Source of the DNA: Cheiracanthium punctorium
Taxonomy: Eukaryota; Arthropoda; Arachnida; Araneae; Cheiracanthiidae
Direction: 5' to 3'
Assembly (NCBI GenBank): GCA_038373885.1
Contig: JAWZYV010011613.1
Span: forward strand, 124,001 to 188,000
DNA length: 64,000 nucleotides
The notes beneath the pieces were generated by a model that had not been told where the DNA came from, did no database searches, and saw nothing but the letters and a program-made list of their open reading frames with translations. Shown here piece by piece: positions 27,129 through 39,100 of the stretch. Made by a program: the position numbers and the translations under genes. Position 1 is the stretch's first letter, and every line of letters starts with the position of its first letter.

Positions 27129-30100
27129 ACTTATTTTTATTTTTTTTTTATTCTGCATATTCAGCAAATTGTGTTTGAGTTTTGTATGAGTCTACAAGAA
27201 TGTAGTTTAAGCTTTGTTTAGTTATTATAAGAGCCAGGATTTCATCTAATTATGTGTGTTAGTAATCATTTCCAGAAGAATGTTACACATTTGATTAATG
27301 AAATCTTTCAATTTTATTTCTTTGTGAACAATAAGTGTGTATTAGGGAACTGAATAAATTATGCAGTGGAACTCTCAATTTTGTATCTTTCAAAATATTC
27401 AATTAAAAAATAATGTATGAAAACTTAAAAGTGGTTTAGTGAAGTTTTATATTATTCATGTGAGAATATTTTCATTGTGTTTACTTCAGTGTAAAGGACA
27501 TAAGAAGTAGGCGATGTAAAATTGAGGTTGTATTTCAGAGGAAATTTTTTATTCCTTTAAAAATGACCGTTTATTAAATAGTTCCTTTTTGGTCCCTTTT
27601 TCTTAAAGGGATGGTCCCTTTTTCCCCTTTTTTTGATAAAAAATTTGGTGGGAGCCCTGTTCTCTCTTATTCAAAGAAAATTAACTACGATGTCGCTTTA
27701 ACAGAAACCTTCTTTTCTTACAGTGCTGCATTCGCGGGTATGTCCTAATGTGTTCTACTAGGGAGGTCGTTGCATTTTTTTATTCAATACGACGGCGCAG
27801 TGTTTGTGTTCTTCGCGATTGTTCACGTAATGTGTGACAAAAATTTGCATGTTGTCTTTCATCGATCATCGCCAACTCCACATAAAAACCATTTTTTCAA
27901 GTTCAATCTCTGATTCGTTTGGAACCGCTTCGGAATTTTCGATAATTTCATCGCTTTGTCCTAAAATCACTTGTGTTGAAAGTTTAGCTCGCTCGACATT
28001 ACAAACACTGGGAATTCTTTGTCAGACACGGAATTTGTGCCTGAAAGGCACAAACATTCATGTGTAAAAACATTTATATACACAAACATACTGTTTAGTT
28101 AATTTAAATCAACCTCAGATTAATTTTGCATTTGATTAAAAGGATTTAAAATATGCTTACCTTCGCCAGACCCCATGCCCCCTGCCTGTCCCCCCCCCCC
28201 CCCTCTACCCGACGATATGCTTTATGTCTCAACTTAGCAGAAAAGTACTTTTAAAGTGTATGAGAAGTAGGGGAGGAAGAGTTTTCTCAATGATAAGTCA
28301 CAAATTGTTAATTATTTGACCAGTGATGAAATAATTTCCTGTGTTTCAAAACCAGAGGAAAACAATTCTGAAACAGAATCAAATGCTGGAGAGAAAGTTG
28401 AAAAACTTTCAGTATCTGAAAAAATTTCCAAAAGACATCAATATTTTAAATTCCTAGAAACACAAGACTGTGCAACTGAAGTAGAATTATTAACTGTTCA
28501 CAGGCTGCAATTAAAATTATTTGTTGAGATATTGCAAATTCTAGAACAAATCAAAATCAATATATTGTTGTAACAAACTTTTAATTTCATTTTTCTTCTA
28601 TAAATAAATAAATTGCATATTTTTGTTTTTTAAAGTAGTATTTGCATTTAAAAATTATTTTTAAGCATTATATTTATGTGTTCCATCTATATTTTAATAT
28701 GTTTACTAGGGAAGTTTAATGATATATGTAACACAAAATTCTACATAATGCAAAACCTTGTGTTTTGAGGTTTGCGTTATAATGATCTTCTGCTGTAATA
28801 CTAAAAACAGACTTACAAAGCTAAAAATACAGTTATTTGTATAATAATTTGGGAGAAAAGTTGAAAAACTTTCAGTATCTGAAAAAATTTCCAAAAGACA
28901 TCAATATTTTAAATTCCTAGAAACACAAGACTGTGCAACTGAAGTAGAATTAACTGTTCACAGGCTGCAATTAAAATTATTTGTTGAGATATTGCAAATT
29001 CTAGAACAAATCAAAATCAATATATTGTTGTAACAAACTTTTAATTTCATTTTTCTTCTATAAATAAATAAATTGCATATTTTTGTTTTTTAAAGTAGTA
29101 TTTGCATTTAAAAATTATTTTTAAGCATTATATTTATGTGTTCCATCTATATTTTAATATGTTTACTAGGGAAGTTTAATGATATATGTAACACAAAATT
29201 CTACATAATGCAAAACCTTGTGTTTTGAGGTTTGCGTTATAATGATCTTCTGCTGTAATACTAAAAACAGACTTACAAAGCTAAAAATACAGTTATTTGT
29301 ATAATAATTTGGGAGAAAAGTTGAAAAACTTTCAGTATCTGAAAAAATTTCCAAAAGACATCAATATTTTAAATTCCTAGAAACACAAGACTGTGTAACT
29401 GAAGTAGAATTAACTGTTCACAGGCTGCAATTAAAATTATTTGTTGAGATATTGCAAATTCTAGAACAAATCAAAATCAATATATTGTTGTAACAAACTT
29501 TTAATTTCATTTTTCTTCTATAAATAAATAAATTGCATATTTTTGTTTTTTAAAGTAGTATTTGCATTTAAAAATTATTTTTAAGCATTATATTTATGTG
29601 TTCCATCTATATTTTAATATGTTTACTAGGGAAGTTTAATGATATATGTAACACAAAATTCTACATAATGCAAAACCTTGTGTTTTGAGGTTTGCGTTAT
29701 AATGATCTTCTGCTGTAATACTAAAAACAGACTTACAAAGCTAAAAATACAGTTATTTGTATAATAATTTGGGAGAAAAGTTGAAAAACTTTCAGTATCT
29801 GAAAAAATTTCCAAAAGACATCAATATTTTAAATTCCTAGAAACACAAGACTGTGTAACTGAAGTAGAATTATTAACTGTTCACAGGCTGCAAGAAAAAT
29901 TATTTGTTGAGATATTACAAATTCTAGAACAAATCAAAATCAATATATTGTTGTAACAAACTTTAATTTCATTTTTTTTCTATAAATACAGTCATTCAGG
30001 GTAACTTTGATCCACATTTTCTGTATTTTCACTTGCTCCCCTTATGTTTTGATAGCATTTTCTTATGAAATGATTTAAAATGGTAGAAGAACCCTTAAAC

Positions 30101-33100
30101 TTTAACTTAATCCATATAAAGAAGTAAATTTTGGTGATAAAACTAAAAAATAATACATAATTTACCTGGTGCAAAGTTACCCTGCCATTCGGGATAACTT
30201 TGAACCAGTATCAGGAATTGCATCTAAAATACGTTGTTTTGTTCAATCTAGGAGTCAGAACAACTTTAAACCAGTAAAATTAAGTTTCTAAATACTTGAA
30301 AAATCATTAGCTTGCAGTCTCAGCATCACAAAATTTGAATTTTTTAAATAACACCACAAAGAATATATAAGGTAGAAACAATGAAATAAGAATAACATGA
30401 ATCAAGGGCGTAGCCAAGAGGGGGGTTAGGGGGTCATAACCCCAGGAATTTTTTGCCATACAAAATGTATATTCTTCACTACATTATCACACCCACGTAT
30501 ACATATATATGAGTTGTAGTAGTCTTAACCCCCCCCCCCTCATGAAAAATTTCTGGCTACGCCCCTGACATGAATATATTGCAAAAAAAAACTATCTATT
30601 ATTCCGTTTAGACATGCAAATACAGTAGAAAAACAATGTTGAGTTCATTCACTGCAAAATGAACTCAGTTAATTGAAAATAGAACTAGAAAATAATAAAA
30701 CTGATAGACTACACATATGCTATCATCTAGGTAAATTGCAAGTCACAGTCTAACATACATACACATATTAGACTCTCAAAAAAAAAAGAAAAAATAGGAC
30801 AAAATAAAAGCAACATACAAATTTCATAAAATTTATACTTTGGCATTCTCTAGCTTAACAGTTTTGCTCCAGACAAGGAATCTTTGATCTGGAAAACTCC
30901 TCAACTACTAGCTGGAGTTATGTTTTCAGGAGATATTTTTTAAACACGTCAAATTTTTCATACCACAGATCATCATTGATCTGTGGCCATTTCTAATATG
31001 CACCAGACTTTTGCATACAACTCACCAAGAACATACTGTCCTTTAAGTCAATAATTTGCCCTGGGTACATTGCTCCGTCATACTGAACAATGACATAGTC
31101 ATCAACTTTGTATAAGTCAGAACACTAAGGTGCAATACTTACATATTCTGTGTGTGCACTTCCTGCCTCACTAATATGTTCAACAGCTACCACTTGAACA
31201 GTCTATGGTTCTTCAGTATTCTCCACATCAATTTCAGGAGTAGAAACTCCTGTCAAATCTCCATAGTCCAACATTTTTTCGGCTTTCATCTCTCCTAAAA
31301 ATGATGTCGTAGTGCATATGGTGTCATCTAGTTCAGGACTTTTATTTAGCTGTCTCCCACGAGTTTGTATGGTAGATGACTTTGGACGACCCCCTCCTGT
31401 TCTTGCTCCACCTCTTCCTTTACTATTTTGTTGTTGTGACTCTGATTGATATTGCTTTACCTTCATAAAATTTTTCCACTTTCTCAACTAAAATGCTTTT
31501 TCCAGGAATTACAGGAAGGCAGAATTTTTTTTGCACGTTGAATGACTGCTAAATCCTTGTTTCTAAGGTTTTCTAAATACTTCTTAAATTCACTCCCAAT
31601 ATTTTCTGTTATTTCATCTGATTTTACATATGAGGGAAGATTCTGTAATACGGCATATTTATTAAATGGATGAATACCCATGCATTGTATACAGTACATA
31701 CTGCTCATAAGCCTGACTTTGAACCGGCTCAAAGTTGCACTGAACCATGTGGTAAAATGATAATGCCTTTGTTTTTTGCCTTTTACTAAAGGTTAGCCAA
31801 TAAATAATCATTAAACATTAACAAATTCATCATTCTAAGAAAATAACCTATCTGATAAAAAGGTAAATCGATACTTACTTGCAAAAATTAATTGATTACC
31901 AGCAACTTTAAACCAGCATTAAAATGGAGCTTGCAAAAAGCATTTCAGAAAAACAGCTGAATGACAACATTAACTATGTACTATGTTGCAATTTTTTTTT
32001 CTAAAATACAGAGCAGAAAACCAGTTTCCCAATCCTGTTAACAGAGTGCAGCAGTTGTTCATGAGTAGCTCTGTAAAACGAAACATACTGAAAACTTGGA
32101 AGTGGTACAAAGTTACCCTCTATGGTTCAAAGTTACCCTGAATGACTCTAAATAAATTGCATATTTTTGTTTTTTAAAGTAGTATTTGCATTTACAAATT
32201 ATTTTTAAGCATTATATTTATGTGTTCCATCTATATTTTAATATGTTTACTAGGGAAGTTTAATGATATATGTAACGCAAAATTCTACATAATGCAAAAC
32301 CTTGTGTTTTGAGGTTTGCGTTATAATGATCGTCTGCTGTAATACTAAAAACAGACTTACAAAGCTAAAAATACAGTTATTTGTATAATAATTTGAGGGG
32401 AAGAAAAATAGTTCCAAATACAAGAATAGGGTTATGTTAAAAAATATTTAAATTTTTTTAAAGCAATTTCCCAGAGTGGAGTTAACTTTTTTTTGGAAAG
32501 AAAAGTAATATAAAATAGTATTGGCATAAAACTTTTCAATAAACCTCTGTCGCAAGAATTTACAACACTTCGAATATCGGTCAAAAACGAAAAATTTGCG
32601 GTATTGGTCTTATAAATCTGAAAGAGCGTTCAACTTGCCTCATCTATATTAATTTTTATAAGTGCTAATACATGTCTTTCAAAGGACACCTCTTTAGCCA
32701 AGCTAGGGTAACTTGACAGCACAAGTTATTGTTAAGTCTTAAAAATGATAAAAAATGCTGAAAATGTATCTTTTTCGTGACCTTCAGTGACCTTGCAGCA
32801 ACAACCTGCCACAGATTTCTCATATATTTCATGAAGTTCAATCCTCTAGCATTCCAGATAAAAAAGAAATTTTGTGGCAAGTTGTTTCCGCAAAGAGTTT
32901 TTGACCATAGCAATTTCTATGTCTGAGAAAAACGTCCATTTTGTGTGCTGCACAATCTGTTTTAGGGGGCCATAAAAAATGAACAACTCAACTTTGGAAT
33001 GAGATATTTTGGATTTGCTAGATAAATAATAACTGGGAATTTTTTGGTGAAAATCTGAGATGGCATGAATCACAGGCATGTCACTTTCTCAGATTCTTGC

Positions 33101-36100
33101 TCTTAATACAAAATGATGAAAAATCTGAAGTGAATGTAAAACACATATTTAGAAACTGGTTTGATTAGATTTCAAATGATTAGGGATATAAACCAAACCT
33201 TCAGCTTGTACCATTGTGATGTGTGTTCTTACACTGCTGAGTTAATTTTTTCGACTGTCTATTTTAGTTTTTTCTGTTTTGGAGGAAATTTCCCGTAAAA
33301 GTAAGGAATCTGGGATAATTGATGTGTAGGTAAAATTGTGCCGTAAACATAACAAATAAAGTATGTTTCAATGAATAATCCATACAAATTGAAAAAAATC
33401 AAGTTTTAATATGATTGATTTTTATTATGATTTCAATGCTTAATAACTTTTTCTCAATGATGCATAGCAGATGTTATATAGGAATGCATTGTGCATTTAT
33501 TGAAGGTTTCATGAATTTTAAAAGTATTGATATTTGGGATGCACCAAATGCCATATTTTGCTGAATATCGAATATTTGGTTAAATTCTAACCGAATATTC
33601 AGCCAAATACAGATCATTTTGTTAAAATTTATTAAACCATATTAAACTTTGATTATGATGATTGCAATGATTAATATAGTTAGTTTGTTTTTAAGCAATA
33701 TTTCATATGGTGTAAAACTTCAGAAATTAAAATACTGCAAAATTTAATATCCAAGTGATTTCTTTATATATTAATCACCTTTTTAAATATTTGTGAAATG
33801 ATGATAATTTTTTGTATGTACCTTCATATTTTATAAAAATTTAGCAGTTAATTGACTACATATTTATGAACACTTTGAGGTTCTTTTTCTGCTTACTGTT
33901 TCATATATAAATGAGTTAGTAAGGTTGACATAATGTGTTATAGATTTAAGGAAAACTGAAAAACAACAAAATTTAAATATTTTGATGTGTTTATTATTCG
34001 GTTTGTCTGCCGAATATGCACTATACCGAATATTCGGTGCATCCCTAATTGATATGATTTGTTGGCCAGTAGACAGACAATTCATTCTCCTTCCTTAGTC
34101 TCACAACCAGGGCTATCACTCCCATTGCACCTGGGGGTGTGAAGATGTAAAAAAAGTAGTAATTTTGTGATAATTTTTTTTAATCGCAAAACACTTTTAT
34201 CTCTGCAAGTTTATATCGGTGAAAATTTTCATGATGAAATATTTTGTTCAAATAATTCTTTCCAAGTTAATGAAAAATACTAGCTACTTTGAAATTTTTT
34301 TTATAGAAAACTAATATCAGATGCATATCAATTAACGGTTTTGATGTTCGTGAAGATTTATTTTGAAAATGACTAATTTCTTTTTAAATTTTTTATAGCC
34401 AAAAGTTACTCTGTATGTGAATAGGCTGAATTCAGAGGAAGTTGTTATTCCATATGAATACAATCAGTAAGTTTATTTTATTAATAGTATGTTTGCTGCT
34501 ACTTTTGTCAATATTTGCAGAGCCATTCCACAGAATTTCAACAAGCATGGGATGCTCTAACATTTTTAATTTTCTTCATGTTTTGCATGTGAAAAAATGC
34601 ACTAAAAAATTTAAAATTCATGTACTAAAAAATTCTATCATAATTATCTTTTTTAAAATTAAGAGTTTGAAAACTGCAACTTTGACCATTTTCTCAAAAT
34701 TTAACGGTTTCTTATATATTTTCTGAAATAATAAAGATAAACTAAAAATTCAAACATTAGAAATCTGTAAGTTTCTCATCATTTTCTGTAAGATTTGTAG
34801 TTCTATCTGCAGTTTAAAAAATTTTAGAGTACTTTAAAAGGCATGAAATTTTGCTCAAAATACCAGTTTTTGAAATTAAAGGGGAAAAGTTTGTTAGTGG
34901 GGACAGGTCCCTAAGCTGGAATCGGTTGCCAACACTAGCGATTGATGAATATTCTGTTAACACAGTAACCTGGCTGGGTGACTTAAATCAAGACACGTGC
35001 TCGTGTTGATTGAAACGCTGAAATTCTTTGCTGAAGTTTCAAGTGTGCGGTTATTTAAGAGTGGTTTTGTGTTTAGGTAGTGAAATTTCTGGTTATTTGT
35101 ATATTAAATGTGGATAAGTTATCTAGAACTGTAATGAATTTGCTTTATTTTAAGATGTGGTGTATTTTAATCATCAATAGAATGAATTTTGGTGAAAATT
35201 CGAAAATGTTTGTTGCGCAAAATATTTAACATACCCGCATTAGGTCTAAGTTCTTTTGCTTATTTGGATGTTCTTTGATGGATTTATTCTGTGAAAAAGG
35301 CATGTTGTTCATAAGTAGCTTACATCAAGGCCATTAAATAAGGAATTAAATAGAAAACTTGAGGTATGTGCTTTTGTTGGCTAGGAAGTAGCACACTACA
35401 AGTAGTAAAACTATGGTAGTCACTACTTTTTTAGTAGCTTTTAAAAAAAGTAGTGCACTACACTTCAAAGTAGTGTAAAATGTAATGCGCTATATAAAAT
35501 CAGTAGTTTGTAATGCATTTTTGAAACTACTTTTTTGTTACTTTTGCCGCATCATCGCTTCTGGTGATTGATCACGTGGTGCGATTTCTCTCTTTTCTGA
35601 CTCCAAGCTTAGAACTAAAGTTGACGCTGAAGGAATCCTATTCCCCCCCCCCCCTCTCCCCCACACATACACACACACACAAGTGAGGGGAGAAGAAAAG
35701 GGGAAGGGGGTTTGCTTTGGCAGCATTTTAGCCTGTGTTTAGCCAACATTTCACTTCCACTGTTTTAGTCGGTATTTGTAGAATCACCACACCTCTCTGC
35801 AGAAAGAGACCAAAAAATAAGGAGGAAAGCAAGATCCAGAGCTGATCATATTTAGATGGGACCCCACGGCCTAGGTTACTTTGCCCCCCTTTACTGTCTA
35901 TACAAAGCATTTTAACCCAGTTTTTCAATATAAAACATTTTCAAAACTTCCAACATTGAATTTTCAAATCACATGCATATACTTGAGCAAGATTATATAA
36001 CCAAGAATAATTTTTATTTTAATATTTTACCCATTTGTATTATTAACTCATATGGACATTAAGTCTGGGATGGTTATTCTACAAGGTACTCATGTTAAGT

Positions 36101-39100
36101 TTGGCGTGCTAGGAAATTTCCCTGGACCGACAAAAACTTTGTAATTTTCTTTTCTTTTAAACATAAAACACAAGGCACTGGTACTCAGGGGATGGGGGGT
36201 GGTAAAAAATTACATTTCAATTTACTGTACTTTGATCAAATCATATTTACCACCCCAAAAAATATATCTTCTGGTTGATCGAATTTCTAATCTATATAAT
36301 CGGGATATTTGTGGGCCCCTATTTTTCAGGCGCCCGATCTATTGTGTCCCCCCCCCCCCTTTACTAGTGTGATAATCTGGGTATGTCAGAGAGAAATCAG
36401 AAGTAGAGCAACTTGCATTTGCATTGATGCCTAGTCTGACTGAGTAGTGTGATTCTCAAACATATATTTCTATAGCTGCCAACTTGTACAGTTTAGCCGA
36501 ACAATGTATGGATTTTGGTTACGGTGTACGGTTGCAAGCTGTTATTGTACGGTTTTAAATGAAAAGTAACTTAATTGAACAAAATTCCTGAAAATCATGA
36601 GTTTCCCTAAATGTTTAAATTGATTTTCCAAGTTTTGCAACATCCTTCGAACACGGTAAATTCTTTCTTCTCAAAAGCGTAGTCAAACACTTGCTTAGCA
36701 GTTGAGAGGGACGTAAGTGTTTACAGTTATGGAGCTAGAAAGAAACAAAAGCACTGCTGTTTTGTTTCAGCAGTTAAAGCTGAAACAAAGTTTAGCTTTA
36801 ACTGCTGATTATTAAGCTTAGGGGAATTATTTTCCCAAAGGGATTATTTTCCCTTAAGGGAAAATAATCCCTTTGGGAAAATAATTAATAAAGGGGATAA
36901 TTAATTCCCCTTTAGAAGGGATTATTTTCCCATTTCCAGTAGGTTCGATATGATTGAAGAATGACCAGCAGATTTCCCTCTCCCCTCTCTTTCTAGAATT
37001 GAAGCGTCAATCGACGGGGAAATGGGAAATGCTGTACTGTGATGTCATAGTCATAGGTTGCGGTGCATGCAGTTTGTAGATCAGATTAAGGTTCATGGTT
37101 TAAGAAGTTTTTTTTTTTCTCTGATTGGTAACAGGCAGCACTATTTAGGTGGGATTTTACTTTTACGGCAGCTATCTCGCATGTGTATAAAGTTATTGAG
37201 TACAGTATTTTTTCTAAACATGCCGTTTATTTTGAACTTAGCTTTTCTAAGTATATTTTTTATATCGTGATATTTTAATTGTTCATCATAGATAGAAGTA
37301 AACAGCAGTCTAATAAAGTTTTTCTGGAATCGTATACAAGTGAACATCCATGCATCAGTAAATCGTGTAAAGCAGGTATGGGCAACCTTTGAAAAGTTTC
37401 GGGCCAAACATTAGGATTTTAGCAAAGTCTCAGGATATCAGCGAAGTCGTGGGCCATATAACTGGGATTTGTATGGGATTTTGAATGGTTTATATGGGTT
37501 TTATAAGGGGTTTTGATATGTTCCGCGGGCTGGATAAAAAGCCCTGGCAGGCCACATCTAGCCTGCAGGCCAGCGGTTGCCCATATGTGGTGTAAAGGAT
37601 CAAACTTTACGTTTTGTTCCGTATGTACCACTGACATAAAAATAGCGCATGGTGGAAAAAATTACATCAACGATCATGTCAACACCCTTAAACATAGGAA
37701 TTTAGCAAAAACTGTAAATAAAATTACGAAGCTACAAATGATTTTCAGCATAACTGATAAGACGAAGTTGTTAATGCTGAGAGTCTTTTTTCTTCATTTA
37801 TATTAGAGCATAATTTATCAATTGCTGTAGCAGATCAAATAGGCCCTCTTTTTAAAAAATGCTTACTGAATGTGAAATTGTCAAAAGGTATGGTTGTCGA
37901 AAACTGTAAACAACTTCAATTATCCAAAAAATGGCATCAGAAAGCTTAAAAAAAACATGCTTAGTTCTGTACAAAGTATTCCATTTGTTCTGTCTGTTGA
38001 TGGTAGTAATGACAGCGATTCACAACTCTATCGCATCATCTTATCCTATTTCCATGCTCAAGAGGGTCAGGTTCAAAATTCATTGCTCAGCATACCTGTT
38101 TTGTCTGGAAATTCAACCAGACAAATGTTAGTAATTTAGTTCTTGCTACATTGCAGGACAGTAATATTGATATTCAAAATTGTGTGGCCTTTAATTCTAA
38201 CAATGCACCCATAATGATTGGTCAGAAGAATGGAGTCATAGCTGCCCTAAAGAATACAAATGAGAAAATAATTAGTATAGGCTGTATTTGCCACCTGATA
38301 TATTTAGCTACTGAGAAAGCTTTAAATTCTCTTCCAGTAGTGGTTGATCAAGTCTTGGTGGACATGTTTTATTATTTTCAGAAAAGTTCAAAACAAAAGG
38401 AAGAATTAAAAGAAATGCAGATGCTTCATGATATTGAAGATCACAAAATACTGAAATATGTTTGCACTCGGTGGCTTTCATTTTGCACAAGCTGAAAACG
38501 CTTGCTAGAACAGTCGAATCCGTTGTTAATTTTCTTAAAGAACCAGGTACAGAAATCTGATTCTTAAAATTCTCTTGAATCATACCATATCCCAAAAAAG
38601 AAAAATTCAGTTGAAGAATTGGAAGAAAATCGTTTCAATCTACATCCTATGAAGAAAAAGTCTCTACTTCAAGCAATGTAGTGAACCAGGTACACAAATC
38701 TAATTCTGAAAATTCTCTCTCATCATGCCCATCCCAGAAATACGATTGATGAATCGAAACAAAACCTTCAGACTGCAGCTTATAAATAAAGAGCATCTTT
38801 CTGGAGCAAAGCAAAGAATAAAGTACAGATGTGTGACTCAAAAAACCTTCAATCTTCAACCAATAAAAAAAGAGCCTCTTCCTTGAGCAATGCAGTTCCC
38901 TCTAAGAAAATAAAAAAATAAAAAAATGTGGTCAATTATGGACTCTCAGGAAATAATCCAAGTTTAACAAGAGAAGAAAGAATGTTTATGTTTCTTTCCT
39001 CTAGTGTGAGCAAGGCTTGTTGCTTATTTTTAGACCACATAATTCCTTCATTTGAAAAAAAGAATTCAATTTTGCAATCTGCTGCACCTTAAATATATGT

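Larger units (their letters stand above)
29989..32148 (-). mobile_element. pogo-like element inside the fourth tandem unit
   Basis: TIRs share AGTCATTCAGGGTAACTTTG, with TA duplicated on both sides (29987-29988, 32149-32150). Removing the element and one TA restores the unit sequence CTATAAATAAATAAATTGC exactly. Multiple subterminal copies of AACTTTGAACC / AGTTACCC lie near both ends. Minus-strand coding remnants are described separately. Total length 2160 bp, including a 165-bp MITE. Confidence 0.9.
28397..32395. repeat. 460-bp tandem array built on a Tigger tail
   Basis: Unit starts at GTTGAAAAACTTTCAGTATC: 28397, 28860, 29320 and 29780, giving periods of 463, 460 and 460 bp. Each unit carries part of the Tigger C-terminal coding sequence, its 3' UTR, its 3' TIR and about 95 bp of flanking DNA. 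Copies are nearly identical; a 3-bp ATT is present in copies 1 and 4 and missing in 2 and 3, and copies 3 and 4 share GTGTAACTG where 1 and 2 have GTGCAACTG. Copy 4 is split by the pogo-like element at 29989-32148 and resumes at 32151. The array ends near 32395. Confidence 0.95.
34467..37290. other. Intron 2, first part
   Basis: No gene. Contains a repeated AGTAGT/TACTAC-rich patch at about 35390-35530, a C run with CACACA repeat at about 35643-35682, an isolated terminus CTGCCAACTTGTAC at about 36477 resembling the 6-bp-TSD family, and two strong palindromes at 36768-36886. Confidence 0.45.

Noticed and set aside
28397..29988. CRISPR-like array
   Set aside because: Units are 460 bp and contiguous, with no short repeat/spacer structure.
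34442..34726. 94-codon frame overlapping exon 2
   Set aside because: Out of frame with the conserved TM9SF2 exon and without motifs; chance frame.
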